64,000 nt of DNA from Saccharina japonica (taxonomy: Eukaryota; Sar; Phaeophyceae; Laminariales; Laminariaceae). Within the stretch, counting starts at the first letter, position 1. The number at the start of each line of letters is the position of its first letter. A program made the position numbers and the translations under genes. The notes under the pieces are model-generated. The model saw nothing but the letters and a program-made list of their open reading frames with translations. It did not search any database and was not told the DNA's origin. Positions 22,469-34,973 of this stretch are shown here, in pieces. Where the stretch lies: contig MEHQ01003804.1 in assembly GCA_008828725.1 (NCBI GenBank), positions 777,555 to 841,554 of the forward strand, written 5' to 3'.

Positions 22469-23158
22469 ATGCAAACAAACCCGAATTGCACGGCCAGCCT
22501 CTTGCTCCCCCGATTCTTAGATGTCCTCTCTCAGAGTGTTCAGCTAGCGCTACGTCTCAGCACGCGCAGAACAAACAAAACGAGTCATCACAATACTTGC
22601 ATCGGGAATGATTCAAAGTGCCGCTGTATTTCCTATTTACATGACTTCACCCGGATGTCCGAAAACCGACCCTATGAGGAGGCCTGTCGCCAGGAGCAAC
22701 GCTACCGTAGCTCAAACCCACATGTGGCAAGCCCGATGACGTATCATGCAACAGATAAATCAGGTACAGGACAACTGCAGGTACAAAGGTCAATAGGAGG
22801 CACACCTGTCATTTTCTTGGTGGAGGTTTCTTTTGGCGATCTTGGCCTGCGGGCTATCCGTCTCGTGGGCGCCCGAAATGTCACTTTCGTGGAGGGGGTC
22901 TATAATCCCGCTATCCGCTTGTCGGGTAGCCATGGTGTCCCGCCCCTGTTCGATGAGGTGAACGAGATGAATCCTTCGCAGCAGCAACAACAGCAGAAGA
23001 GACAGCAAAGACGGAAGGACCAAGTGCAACTTGAGCGGTTAGCCGCAGAGTGGGGTATGTACAAGACCACGAAGGACCAAGGAACGTATTTGCTGAATGT
23101 CTGTTTCCCAACTCGTCAAGGAAGGAACGCCATGTTATTTCTGGGGGTGGTCACTTGA
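22469..23158 (+). CDS. LRR-like frame with Gln-rich linker, paralogue of 7190-7756
   Basis: 229 codons. Residues ~113-155 hold one clear 24-residue unit (GARNVTFVEGVYNPAIRLSG) and a diverged one before it. A Q6-containing basic linker follows (about residues 170-185), then a short tail with LERLAAEWGMYKTTK. It corresponds to the array frame of copy 1 on the same strand, but with about one unit instead of six. The N-terminal third shows no domain. It lies divergently upstream of the ankyrin gene, as in copy 1. It could be a coding exon, a pseudogene or chance; no splice model was built. Confidence 0.35.
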   Translation: MQTNPNCTASLLLPRFLDVLSQSVQLALRLSTRRTNKTSHHNTCIGNDSKCRCISYLHDFTRMSENRPYEEACRQEQRYRSSNPHVASPMTYHATDKSGTGQLQVQRSIGGTPVIFLVEVSFGDLGLRAIRLVGARNVTFVEGVYNPAIRLSGSHGVPPLFDEVNEMNPSQQQQQQKRQQRRKDQVQLERLAAEWGMYKTTKDQGTYLLNVCFPTRQGRNAMLFLGVVT

Positions 23159-23334
23159 GGATATCTATAACTCACCAAAAACCTGACTTTATCGTGAAAT
23201 GAAAGGTCTACCCGAGGAACAATCCCTTGGCCCAAGTAGATAATGAGGCATTCTTGAAAACAAGATTGTGAATCCGACGCTTTTAGGTTAAGGCGCTTTG
23301 TCATTCAGAATACAGTTCAGCCAACGACGCCCCC

Positions 23335-24620
23335 AGGGGCACGTTTACTTATTGCGCCGCTGGAATTGAAGGCACAAGAAGCCAAACGTGCCCCCGAATA
23401 TAACGCATGAGACAACGCGCGATAACGGCGGCCGCAGGATACCAGACCTCGCTGGGGGTTGTGTACGGCATACATGTGCTGCTGTGGTGCATACAGTAGT
23501 CCCGCCAGTTATCGCTTCTTGCGCCATATAAATACATGCTTGTGCACTCGATATCCCCATGCATTGTGTGGGGCACATCCAGCTAAACGTGCCTCCGAAA
23601 ATAGGCTACATGATTCATGCCACCACTGACCATCGCGATAATCGTAGGAGGCCAGACCTCTCTAGGGGTCGTGTATAGTATGTGCAACTGTCTTGAGTGC
23701 AGTAGATCCGACGGTCGTCGTTTCTCGCCCGATACCCAGGCGGGTTCGTGTTGTCGATACTCAGAATATCTCGACTCCTTTTTGGAGGCACATCAATCTA
23801 AAGCTGCCTCTGAAAATAAAATACTTGCATGATACACGCCCCCACGAGCAGTCCGGACGACCGCTGGACATTACACCTGTCTGAGGATTGTCTATGGTAC
23901 CTGCTGCTGTCGTGTGTACAGTAGTTCTGCCGATAATCACTTCCCATCCGATATACAGACCGCTCCATGGTCTCGATACTCGGCAGGAAAGGTCATGAGA
24001 GTATTGAGAAACACATATCCGTATTTCCACTTATCGGGCGAGAAGCGAAAACCGGTGGAAAAAATGAACGCCTGACAGCAGCACATGCGAAAGGCAATCC
24101 CGAGAGAAGTCTGATATCCTACGGTGGTTGCGATTGCTCGTGGTACTTTAGTGTGATCCGAGCAGTCTATTTTCGGAGGTACGTTTACCTTGATGTGCCC
24201 TCACAAAATGCCTGGGGGGATTATGAGTGCTATCGAGAACACCATCCCCTCTGTTTATCGGGAGGAAATATGTGACCGGCGGATCCACTGCACACCCCAC
24301 AGCAACACATGCCGTAAATAACCACCAGGCAAGACTGATATCCTACAATCGTCGTAATCGCTCGGTGGCGTGATTCATGCAGTCTGCCAGGTATTTCGGA
24401 GGCACTTTAAGCTTGATGTGCCCCAACACATGCATGGAGAGGTCCTAAGTATCGAGAACACGAACCTGTCTTTATATCGGGCGAGGAACGATGGCTAGCG
24501 GAATTAGTGCACACACCACAGCAGCACATGCCGTAGACAATCCCCAGAGAGGTCTGGTATTCTACGGCGGCTGGCATTGCGGGTGGTATCGTGCTTTATG
24601 TTCCGGGACCACTTTTAACT
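23335..24620. repeat. Diverged ~220-260 bp units in both orientations
   Basis: A unit containing CAGCAGCACATGCCGTAGAC, CCCCAGAGAGGTCTGG and TTTTCGGAGGCACG-like motifs recurs at about 24075, 24295 and 24520 in one orientation, and at about 23440, 23650 and 23870 inverted. The homologous single unit in copy 1 lies at about 9200-9300. The arrangement is a large imperfect palindrome centred near 24.0 kb. Confidence 0.6.
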
Positions 24621-25120
24621 TGTGGTGCCCCGAATTCCGGGGGCGCAAAAGATAAAGTGCCCCCGGGGGCACATTTATCATCTCCCATCTCGAGATACCC
24701 ACTGCCAATGATGCTGCAGCTAGCAGCAGCAAACGGTTAACGTGTTACACCGGTGGCCACATGCAGGCATGCGTCAAAAAGCTATGCTCCGCTCCCCGAA
24801 CGAAGATGGTGCCAGACCCGTCAGAGGGCCGCATGCAACTCGTATATAGGAAACGTCCGCGACAGGCATCGCGTGGTACACACTGACTGCTACCTATGTG
24901 CTGCTCCTCCTGCTGCAGCTGCTGCTAAAGTAGGTGCTACAGCGAAAATCGGTCGTACTCGGTACGTAGACGAAAATGATGCCACTGAGATACCGTGTTA
25001 TTTGTGTCCGTGAAACACACCCCATCCGTGTGTTGTGGAGTGGAACCTCCATGCGCCAGCTAAGAGAACGGTACGCGTCTTGCGGGTCTACCACAACACG
25101 CGGCTGCGGATACTTGCTAC

Positions 25121-25153
25121 TTCTGCTGCTGCTGCTGCTACTGCTGCTGCTGC

Positions 25154-25221
<68 letters not shown>

Positions 25222-25279
25222 ACTGCCGCCACTGCTGCTACTGCTGCTACTACAGGTACTGCTGCTACTGCTTGCTGCT
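25121..25279 (+). repeat. CTG trinucleotide repeat, longest in the window
   Basis: An imperfect CTG tract with an uninterrupted run of about 22 units ending near 25220. In the collinear position of copy 1 the tract is much shorter, so it expanded after duplication. All frames are open and low-complexity. Confidence 0.9.
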
Positions 25280-25434
25280 GTTCTGATACAGCAAAACTCA
25301 GTCGTACTCGGTGCATATGCGAGTACTGTACTGTATGGTTTCGCTGAGATACTGTATAATTGTTTCTGTGGAAACACACCCCATCCGTGTATTCTGGAAT
25401 GGAACTGCGGGTCTGGTGCACTATTTGTTTTTGT

Positions 25435-26060
25435 CGCCGGACGTTTCCATGGAAGCTTCCACGGCTTCCATGGAGGCTTCAACCACTTCCACGGAAGCCC
25501 TCATGGAAGTCGTGGAAAATTCCATGGAAGTCGTAGAAACTTCCGTGGAAGTTGTGTAAGCTTTCGTGGAAGTGATAGAAGTTTCCATGGAAACTTCCGC
25601 CCTGGAAACTTCCATGCAAGTGTTTAAACATCCACGGAACTTGTCGTTCGAAGAGGGCCTTCGGCCACTAGACAGGTATAATGTGGTTGCGCGCTGCGCG
25701 CTACACGGTTATTAACATCCCATTTGCAATTGGTCCACGTTTTGGTAATGAGGATGGGCCCACTTTGAGTGGGACGTTGTACCAGGTGGGATCAGGGGGT
25801 AAATTCAGTGAAGCTTCCCGCGCTTTATGGAAGCTTCTATCACTTCCATCGAAGCTTCCATGAAAGCGGTGGAAGTTTCCATGGAAGTTCCATGGAAACT
25901 TCCATCGACTTCCAGAGGGAAAACACCATAGTGCAGGAGGCCGCTCCATGCGCACGCTGAAAGAGAACGATTCGCGTCTCGCGGGATTATTTACTTCCAT
26001 GAAAGTTACCACGGAGGAAGTAAAAAAGTCTCCATGAAAGTAAAGTATACTTCCACGGAA
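25435..26060. repeat. TTCCATGGAAG palindrome array
   Basis: Dozens of TTCC-A/G-TGGAAG and GGAAGCTTCC motifs at 25440-25640 and 25800-26060 flank a ~120-bp segment. That segment is similar, inverted, to 13650-13735. The array is absent from the matching place in copy 1. The 6-bp and longer palindromes would let the strands form many small hairpins. Confidence 0.7.
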
Positions 26061-26439
26061 TATTTAACGCTTGGACCAACGAAAGCATATCCACTCCGCC
26101 CACAAACGAAACGTGAGGAGGGCCTGCAAGCCATCGGGAGGTACACGAGAAGGGTGCATTGACGGGTGTGGACAAGCTGTATGATGACCTACGTACGTGC
26201 GTAGGGAGCTGAAATGCGGGTCGAGTCACTCGCCGAGTACGCGTACTATGTACGTACGTGTATGGCCCATCATGCAAAGTTCAGATGGATATGGTATCGT
26301 GTGATACGAACCAACGTATTATGCGTTCGAAGATTTAAGATCCATTCGGCGTTTTCTTTGGGTGTCCTTGTTCTTCTGGGAGTGTATAGTTCTATGTTTT
26401 ACTAACATCATGTTGCACAGTGTATCTGGACTCGGGCAC

Positions 26440-27460
26440 CGGGGTATTCGGGTACCTGGTTATCCGGGTACCCAACATGAACATGTACCGGGAGACCCGG
26501 TGATCCGATGCCTTACGTGTCGCAGGTGCGATGTCCCTCCTCCCAGGGGTGTGCGTGTTGGAGACCCTGACGGCTTTTTCTGAGATCTGAGATCGTTTAC
26601 AGCAGAGGGATTCCAGGATATATGGTGAGGCATATCGCACCGGGGACACGTGCACCGGGCACCCAGGTACCCATTCACGGTACCCGGATACCCGGCTCCA
26701 AATACCCGGCGGGGAATAGGTCTTACCTGTACCCGAACGGGTAGTGACAGGTCCGGGTAATACCCGCGGGTACCCGGGTAGTAGAAGCACGGGGTACAAC
26801 TAAACTACGTGCGTGCTATATGGCAACACGATCGCAACACAACGAGCTCGCGCCGCACACACAGGTTTGGTTTATTGCAATGTTGTGGTCACACCAATCC
26901 AGTTACCGAGGCCCAATGCGTCGTCGAGTAAGTAAATGATTCGACGCTCCACGAGCCCAACAGGACTTAAACGTATCCACCCCGTCGAAAACCCGAGAAG
27001 TAGTAGACGAACGGGGTACACAATCGCGACACAACGAGCTCACTCAGGGCATACACAAGTTTGGTACCCGGATAAAATACCCGGCGGGTTATATATCTTA
27101 CACGTACTCGAACGGGTAGTGACAGGTCCGGGTTCTACCCGTCGGATACCCGAGTAGTAGACGAACGGGGTACAACTCTACTACAGTACGTACTGCTGTA
27201 CTGTATGCTGGATATATGTGTGCTGTATACAACACTCCTAGCACGATCGCGACACAACGAGCTGACGCAGCACAAACAGGTTTGGTACCCGGATCCAAAT
27301 ACCCGGCGTGTAAAAGGTCTTACCTGTACTCGAACTGGTAGTGACAGGTCCGGGTACTACCCGTCGGATACCAGAGTAGTAGACGAAGGGGGTACAACTC
27401 AAATACGTACGAGCTGTATGCCAGATGTGTGTGTACAGTAAGGACACTCGCAGCACAGGC
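26440..27460. repeat. Tandem units rich in GGGTACCCGG palindromes, copy 2
   Basis: Same family as 10320-10990. Units start near 26690, 27060 and 27280 and share CGGGTA half-sites, AACACGATCGCGACACAACG and GTACAACTC...ACTAC. Confidence 0.7.
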
Positions 27461-27600
27461 ACAGGTTTCGTATATCTGGATTGTTGTGTTCACACCAGCC
27501 TAGTTACCGCGGCCCAATGAGCCGTCAAGTGGGTGAAGGATTCGACGCTCCACGAGCCCAACAGGAACAGATGATAACAACCCTGTCAGATACCCGAGTA

Positions 27601-29270
27601 ATAATAGTAGACGAACGAAGTACAACTATATGTATAGTTATGTTTGTGAAATTTTCGCACTTTTCGCAACTTTTCTCTCCGCGCGAGTACTTTTCGGCAA
27701 AACGCTAAGTACCCCGACACGGGAGGCCCGGCCGGACACATTGGTCGAGGTTTGGGCTCGATCCGAGCTCTGTGGCTTGCGTGGCGGGCGTTCGAAGTTT
27801 TTTTTCCCGCGGGAGTGGAAAAGCCGATTTCCCGGGTTTTCTGCATGAGGCCGTATTTTTGTACGTACGTGCCAGTAAATAATAATGTTATTTTTAATTT
27901 TTTAGATTTTGTCTGTTGATTGCTCTCTCACATGCACACAGGCCAGAAACATGTACTCGTAACAGATAGACAACAGACAACATGCACAGGGCACGGCGAT
28001 ACAGCGTTGCCGCCCACACCAGTAGTAGGGGAACATCGTGCGTGAGTGGCACATCCATCTGCGCTGTATTGCTGTGGCTAGCTGTGTCCATCGGAGGAAC
28101 CTGCGGTCTAGAAACCTCACTATCTGTCTACGTACCTTTTTCTGTTCTGCTGCTATGTGTGACAGACCCACGCTTACTATGACCGGAAATGTAATGACCG
28201 CTTTGAATAAATAGGAGTACCTCAACTACTGCTGTCCTTATATCTTCCGTTTTTTCTGTTTGTTTCCTGAAGCTCACTCCAGAAATCCACGAGACATCAA
28301 ACACCATGCAACGAATACGAACAACGCCACACCCCCGGCTAGAAGCACAAGCAGCAGACGTGCCTGTGGCGGGTCCACCGTATACTGCTGTGTTTATTAA
28401 GTATAGTGGTTGCTTTATGCAGGCTTTCATCCGTCATCAGGCTTTTGCTGCTGCTGCTTGCTGCTGTTGTGCTTGCATTATTTATGTGCGGTGTGCGACC
28501 TGTCGTGCCTGTGGCGCGCAACGACAAATAATACTGCTGTACCAGTACATACATGGAAAATGTATCTTTAAAAACATAGTCAAACGGTCAATGTTTCCGA
28601 TTTCAGATTTGAAGGATTGAGTTCGATCCTTGGCGATGCCTTCGTATACGCTTTTTTTTCTACTTTTTTTTCTACTTTTTTTGCATTGTACGTAACAAAA
28701 CCAAGTGGGTTTCTTAGGCAGGGAGAGTTCCAGCCCTTTCTTCGGTGCATCCTTTTCTGCTTCTTCTGCAAATTTTATCCCACCACTCCTGTACATGTGT
28801 CACGTGTGCGTGCGTTTACGGTGTGTGCCGTGTGTCATGCGTGCATGTATGTGCAGCGTATCACGCTTGGAGTATTTTCAAACATTTTTTGGCCGGGAGT
28901 CCTCGGTTTTGTGCGGGATGGGCCTTCCTTCGCTTGAGCTCCACAACAATTAAATATTGGCAAATACGTTTGGCGGGATCTCCAAGAGTCAATCGTAGTA
29001 GCGGTTCCACCATATTTCCGAGTATGTTGTTCATCCCCAAAAATACAGGTGCAGCTCTAAAAAGGTCTACATTCATGAAACGTAGTACAGTAGTACCAGA
29101 TATTTCATAGCGTCGTATGTATGTACTACGAATTGAATACAATATGATATGCGTATGATGCAATATCGCATGCTGTTGTTGTAGGTTTTCGATTCGTCCG
29201 TCCTTGCGCCACTCCCCTAGGCACGTCCCGGAGGGGAACCTTGTATGTTGTAGTGCTATGATACATGCTT
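27601..29270. other. Intergenic region without a recognised gene
   Basis: Short frames only. It contains a brief CTG tract at 28446-28470 and T-rich stretches at 28650-28680. Both strands have frames of about 100 codons that match no family I know. Confidence 0.4.
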
Positions 29271-30019
29271 GATATACGTCTACTGTAACAACACTCGTAA
29301 CACGATCGCGTCACAACGATCTCACTCAGTGCACACAGGTTTGGTACCCGGATCCAAATACCCGGCGGCGAGTAGGTCTTACCCGTCCCCGAACGGGTAC
29401 GTAGTGACAGGTCCGGGTACTACCCGTCAGATACCCGAGAAGTAGACGAACAGGGTGGTACAACTCTACTACAGTACGTGCTGCTGTAACAACACTCGTA
29501 ACACGATCGCGACACAACGAGCTCACTCGCGCAGCACAGGCACAGGTTCGGCCCATTAAAACGCTGTGTTCACACCAATCCAGTTAGCGAGGCACAATGC
29601 GTCGTTGTCGAGTAAAAGTACATGATTCGATGCCCCACGAGCCCAACAGGACGTGTAAGGATACCAACCCAGCTGCAGTTGGCCTACTGCATAACTACTG
29701 TAGGGCTGCTGTTGAGAGTTGAGATGGATCAGGAAGATCACCGAATTCAAGCGCTGGAAAAACAGCATGCATGATGAGCGCACCTGCGGCGGTACTGTAG
29801 TCCACGCGTTGGGAGGAACCGGTGATAGAAAGCACCACACACAGTCCCCCAACCAAGCTGCAGGTAAAAGTGTAGGTTTTTGAGATGTAGCTGATGAACC
29901 CCGAATTCGCCAGAAGGGCTCGGTGTAATATAACACGGATATCATATGAAACGTCCGATGGGGCACTCAAAACAATATGCGGCGAAATATCATCCAATCA
30001 TCAGGGTGCAATCCCGTTG

Positions 30020-31200
30020 CGGAAATTCAGCAGGACCGCGATAGGGGTAACTTTTTGTCAATTAAAATATTTTGAGGCGTTTCCAAGGCGTTTCGGTTAT
30101 TTTTGAGCAACTTTCGCACAACAGATTAGGCAGTGTGCGCGGTGTAGAGGCAAAGGACGACCGCAGGAACTATACTGCTACTACTACTGTTGTACCCTCG
30201 ATTGATTGTAGCGGACGCCCTGCTGCTGTGCCGCAGCTTTCCGGCCCACTATGTCAATGAAATGGCAACAAGCCTTCGATCCATTCTTATTTCGTACCAA
30301 TACGTCCGTAAATGTAATGCTGTTTCGGTATTCATTTTATCAAACAAGCGGTTGTTATATTTACGGACAGAGTGGTACATAGTAGTAGTGAGTGGTGCTT
30401 CGCGCAGCAAGATGATATACCTACATCCACATCAAGTGCGTGGTGTACGCAAACGACGACAACATCAACAGGGACGTACTTGGCGCACTACATAACTGCT
30501 GCTGACCTCTCGACTACTGTGTGCCGAATCACACTACTCCTGCTGCTGCTGCTGCTTGCTGCTGCTGTAGCAGCAGCACATCGTCGGTGGAAACGAACAA
30601 AAAATGTCAACAACGCGGCCCGAACAACACACACAGCAGAGGAGAGAGGTGCGCAGTGGTGCAGGCAAACGATGACGATAGGCAGCAAGAACGTACGCCT
30701 GCTATCCTCTCAGGCTGTGAGAATTGCACTGCTACTCCTGGGTGGTGCAACAGAACAGCAGAGGAGGAGTGTAGGTTTGTTGGTGGCGGTTGGCCTCATC
30801 ATCATGGTGGGTGTCGTCTTGAGGTAGGGAAATGTGCACGCTATCGGGTCTGCCTGTCCATCCTCGGTGATGCATGGTAGATGTTCCGATACACGCAGGT
30901 AGCTATAGTGCACCGTGGGTGTGCCGCCTCACACGCATGGTGCTGCGTGGTGCTGCTGCTGCCGCTGGGCGGCAGGGTTGCTGCAGCGATGTACAATAGC
31001 CTGAGGGTTGTACTCGTAACGCTCTGTTTGTGCTCAGCAACAGTGTAACGGCACTGCTGACCAATCACAGTAATTTTGCAACTCAAAATGCAACTCAAAG
31101 CTCACGTGTGATTGGTGGAAACTCGACATTCATTTTTTATTTTCAAGTTGTTTTTAGATTGCAAGTCATAACTTTTGACTCTATTCCTTGGCCCAGTGCC
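30020..31200. other. Sequence unique to the third copy, no recognised gene
   Basis: Holds a plus-strand frame of 151 codons (30372-30827) with a Leu/Ala run caused by a CTG tract (30536-30570), and CAG-rich pieces. I do not recognise it and do not call it a gene. Confidence 0.35.
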
Positions 31201-31549
31201 CTTTTTTATACGTACAGCACTTTAACACGGCGTATATGTTTGTTTGGCGTTGCGTCCTCCGCGTGCTCCTTACGCTCTGCAGGGTCTTGCGCACGGGTTA
31301 CTAATAACTTAGTAGCTTGATTGTTTCGAAAGTGCCCCGTACTGCTTTGGTTTCGGTGACAACGCTGTGGGCGCAAAAGAAGAATTGGGATACAAGGGCA
31401 ATGACTGCCCTTGTCGCCGCAAGGGCAGAAGAAGGTGGGCTGGTTGTGGTCGCCAGGAAGGCGATTTTTTTCTTCGGAAGTGGGTACTCCCGTGCCTCTC
31501 TATCTTTGTCCCGAAACTATATAAGCTAGAATACGAGCTGACTACTTAA

Positions 31550-31629
31550 CCCTTTTACTACTCCAAAAATGAGACCACACTAATTCCAAGTAGTTTTGTC
31601 CCAAAAAAGTGGTTGCAGTTCTGAAGGGG
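31550..31629. mobile_element. Family B element (80 bp), TTAA flanks
   Basis: TTAA at 31546-31549 and 31630-31633 bracket a sequence starting CCCTTTTACTAC and ending CTGAAGGGG, with the family core ACTAATTCCAAGTAGTTT. The homologous site at about 11790 lacks it, giving a paralogous empty site. TTAA duplication is characteristic of piggyBac-like transposons; at 80 bp it is non-autonomous. Confidence 0.75.
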
Positions 31630-31699
31630 TTAAGATTCCCGCCTTTGGTTGTGCATGTCGGGTATTATACCGGTATACCATATATATATATGCTATGAG

Positions 31700-31804
31700 A
31701 AATATTGAAACACAACACTGAAAGTTCGCCGATTTGGAGTTAAGGAGGCCGATCGTTTAGAAAAAAAATAAAATCCTAGCACGTCTATCTTAGCACCCGT
31801 CACC
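31700..31804. mobile_element. Family A MITE fragment (right part)
   Basis: GAAAGTTCGCCGATTTGGAG, TTAAGGAGGCCGATCGTTTA and a degraded GTCTATCTTAGCACCCGTC end. The left end was not found. Confidence 0.55.
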
Positions 31805-32484
31805 TTACCCGAGTCCGGCCTGCCTCCCGCCACTCACTGCGGTTCGTTGAGAGCACCACTTACTACGTGAGTTTTTCTCCGGCTACACTCATCATGCCAA
31901 AACGCAGGTTTCGTTGTTCTCGCCTATCCGCAAAGGGCGCACCCATCATGTGGGTATCATCTCCCGCACGAGAGTGGTCCCCATCCTTCGGTGTTCTCCG
32001 TACCGGCTTGGTCCACACAAATACCGTATAAACTCCAAAGAGGCGAAAAGTGGGTTTCACATCCTCATCTGTATCGCCATCTACACTACACTTCCGGCCC
32101 TCTCATAAGAAAGTGCCCCACAAGAAACTCAGCCTAAACATTGCGGGGGAAATAAGAAAGTCGACAGCTATTGTACTGAAGTTAGTGTGGGACACACCCC
32201 TTTCTCAAAAAGGGAAGTCAGCCTTAGCCCGATTTATGGTTTCTTATGGGCGGGCCGGTACTGTATACACCAAACACATCGAAACGAAACGCAACCGTAA
32301 AGGAACCAAACAAGCGGCGACGCGGTGCACCCACCCTCGGAAGTGATGTCGAAACGTATCGAAACGGTAGAAACGCACCTCACGAAGGCCTCACCCCCCA
32401 CCCCCCCCGCCCTCGAAATCAACAGACGAAAAGAAAAACAAAGATATCTGGTACATAGAATATGACGATTCCAATACGTCCCCC
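31805..32484. other. Intergenic sequence without a recognised gene
   Basis: The plus-strand frame 32050-32346 (98 codons, basic) has no recognisable domain. A C-run lies at 32396-32411. Confidence 0.35.
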
Positions 32485-32721
32485 GACGCGTGCTACGATA
32501 GAGGTATAAGGTATACCTTTTTTTGGCTGAAACGTTTTCTGAATGACGGGGATCCTTAAGCCAAAATCGTCGGAATCTCATTCTTGTCTTGCCGAATGCT
32601 TAATTTTACACGTAGGCCGTGAGATTGGTCACCGGGTAGCACTCTGAGTTTCCTCCAAAATCCGTGTTTTGGATGAAGTAAAGAGCTCCTCATGTGACTA
32701 CCCTCAGAAAAATCATGCGTC
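32485..32721. mobile_element. Family A MITE, TSD CCCC
   Basis: Starts GACGCGTGCTACGATAGAGG and ends TCATGCGTC, with CCCC at 32481-32484 and 32722-32725. The interior carries TTTTTTGGCTGAAACG, AAAATCGTCGGAATCTCATT and TTTCCTCCAAAATC. The right inverted repeat has lost its CTATCGTAGCA part. Confidence 0.75.
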
Positions 32722-34972
32722 CCCCACGCCGCATGAATGATACTGTATGCCTCGGCCGCCAGCCGTGGTGACCCGCCGAAATTTTAAAGCCACAACGGTA
32801 CCCTGGCTATCTGGCTTACGCCCGGGAGAGACATGATGTTTTGTGTCGCCGCCAACCTATGCCAATCTGCCCTATGAATATAATGTATAAATATATGTAT
32901 ATATTTACTTGAAGTATGTCGTGGGTACCGGACAATGGGGGTGGTTCCTAACGAACCCTCGGTGATAAATGAAGCCGTTTTACTAGACCGGGGGTGGTGT
33001 AATGTGTTACACGGGGTATCTAACAGAAGGGTGGACGATTGCGTTAAATACGGAGACACGACCGAGCTATATAAGACCCCCCCTAGATTGTGGTTGTGGC
33101 ACTCGTGGTATGAGTTGGGGGTGCAGAATATCGAGATGAGACGTCAGGTCCCTGGTGTAGAATGGTCGACGTCATGGCCATCAGCTTGGGTTCTGTTTAA
33201 CGTGATGATTAATGTTTGAGGATGTAGCTGATGTCATTAGCCCATGCTAATTGTAGGATAGTTTAATAATTAGTTTTCGCCTACGAGGGACACGGTATAG
33301 CAGATAGGGCGGGCTGTCCACTCAGAGCTTGCTTATGGTGCACGGGGGTAGTTTAGCCCAAACCTGCACGTCGATGCGTTAAATTTTGAGAAATCCTCGT
33401 TCCATCTTACTGTAGACTACCATCCCTATATACCGTATACGTAACGCAAAGGGGGCTACAATGTGTATATGAGACTCCAGATCTGATATACACCGACAGA
33501 AGGGAAAGGATGAGAACGGAGGGCAGACGGGAGCGAGCAAACAATAAACGAGGTCATCTAGCAGATCACCCTACCTTATTGTACATGAAGACAATATGTA
33601 CCGGCTCTTTTATCTCCGTAGTGCTTTTCTTTCGGAATGCTTATGAGTGACCAATGCTGAAGGTCATGCTATATACACATTGTTAAGAATGGCAAGGATA
33701 ATAATAACAATATTATACCGGTATGGTGGGTATGTACATGAAATCGGGCATGGGTGAAATGCGTAGATCAATGTCTCGAATCATAAACGTAGTATGAATG
33801 TATTCATATAATATGTGCGTTCGGAGGCGATCTCGATGTGTTTGTACATGCACCAAGGTATCGTGTATTCGATATGGTACAGAGCAAGTACTGTAGTACT
33901 ACAACTGGTATCATATACCGGCTGTAACAAAGGAAACTCAAGGTCGGCCGCCGATCTACCCTATGCATCTCTTCCCGTTCCTTCTGATATGTTGACAGTG
34001 TTCTCCATGAATTCCGAGCACGCGACTCCGACCCTGGCCGTTCTCTCACCGTCCTTCAGGCCGAGGGGGTTACGCCAGGGCTCACAACCCCCTGCCCGCG
34101 ACGAGCCCTGGCCTTGGTTCCTACCTATGGATTATTAAGGTTAGCAATCCCAGCCACCCCTCAGTTGATATTCTTGAGTCCTCTTTGGCTATTTAAGGAT
34201 GTGGACCGTACCTAAATGAGTGCATACCGTACGTGAATTGGTACGCTTGTTTGTGTTTAATTTATGTTTAGCCGGGGCAAACGCCGCGCCACAAAACGCG
34301 TCATCGGTTTCCTCGCGTGCGATCCCCTTCCCATAGGCTGCCTCTCATTCGCCTTGTCGGGCTTTCTTCGGGGTGCAGTGTCCGCATTTTTGTTGAACTA
34401 CTACAGTAGACTATATGATCTTGCCACCAAGGCTATACCACTCCCGCTTTGCCTGTGTTGAATAAGATGGGCCTCAACTGTAGCTGGCCGTATACAGTAT
34501 TTTCGGCTACCCTTTGTTTAGGTTGAGATAGGCAGATTCTCCTAACACCGTTTCAGCAGGGCCGGTTGGCTACCTGTCTGTTTGTTACGGCCCCGCGACC
34601 GTAACGTGCGAAATCAACGCCTCACATACGGGAGAGTAATTTGACACCCCCAACCTAAACCTAAAGAGCGACGCGGGCGTTTCCACAGCCTCGGACCCAG
34701 ATAGTGGTTGTCGCTCTACACCCTCCCTGTGGTACCAGCGGCGGAACGCTCCTGTCTCGCACTGACCAACTTCATTTGAACACGCTGTCCTTGGGTGGTC
34801 CTTTACAATGTTTGGATACGGTTCCTTGTCCTGGTGGACCAAGAGTGCACTAGGTCGTGACCACGAAGCAGCTCTGGCGTGATATCGCAAATTCCACATT
34901 TTTTTCCGATGAAATTGAGATGGCGCGACCATACTTCTATTCGGAGTGCGAATGAAGGAATCTGGCTTGTCG

Positions 34973-34973
<1 letters not shown>
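32722..34973. other. Intergenic region without a recognised gene
   Basis: Frames are at most 115 codons with no recognisable domain. AT-rich stretches lie around 33660-33730. Nothing else was identified. Confidence 0.35.

Larger units (their letters stand above)
20060..27600. repeat. Segmental duplication block, copy 2
   Basis: Collinear with 4410-11430, carrying the second ankyrin gene and LRR-like frame. It differs by a much longer CTG tract and a TTCCATGGAAG-rich insertion at 25.43-26.06 kb. It also has extra repeated units at 23.3-24.6 kb and extra GGGTACCCGG units. Edges are approximate. Confidence 0.75.
29270..31680. repeat. Third, partial copy of the block tail
   Basis: 29270-30020 matches about 10690-11425, including one GGGTACCCGG unit and ACGTCCGATGGGGCACTCAA. 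31205-31680 matches about 11450-11830. About 1.2 kb in between (30020-31200) has no counterpart at that place in copy 1. The ankyrin gene is not part of this copy. Confidence 0.65.

Noticed and set aside
24894..25627. Several long frames on both strands around the CTG and TTCC arrays
   Set aside because: All are homopolymer or low-complexity translations of the repeats.
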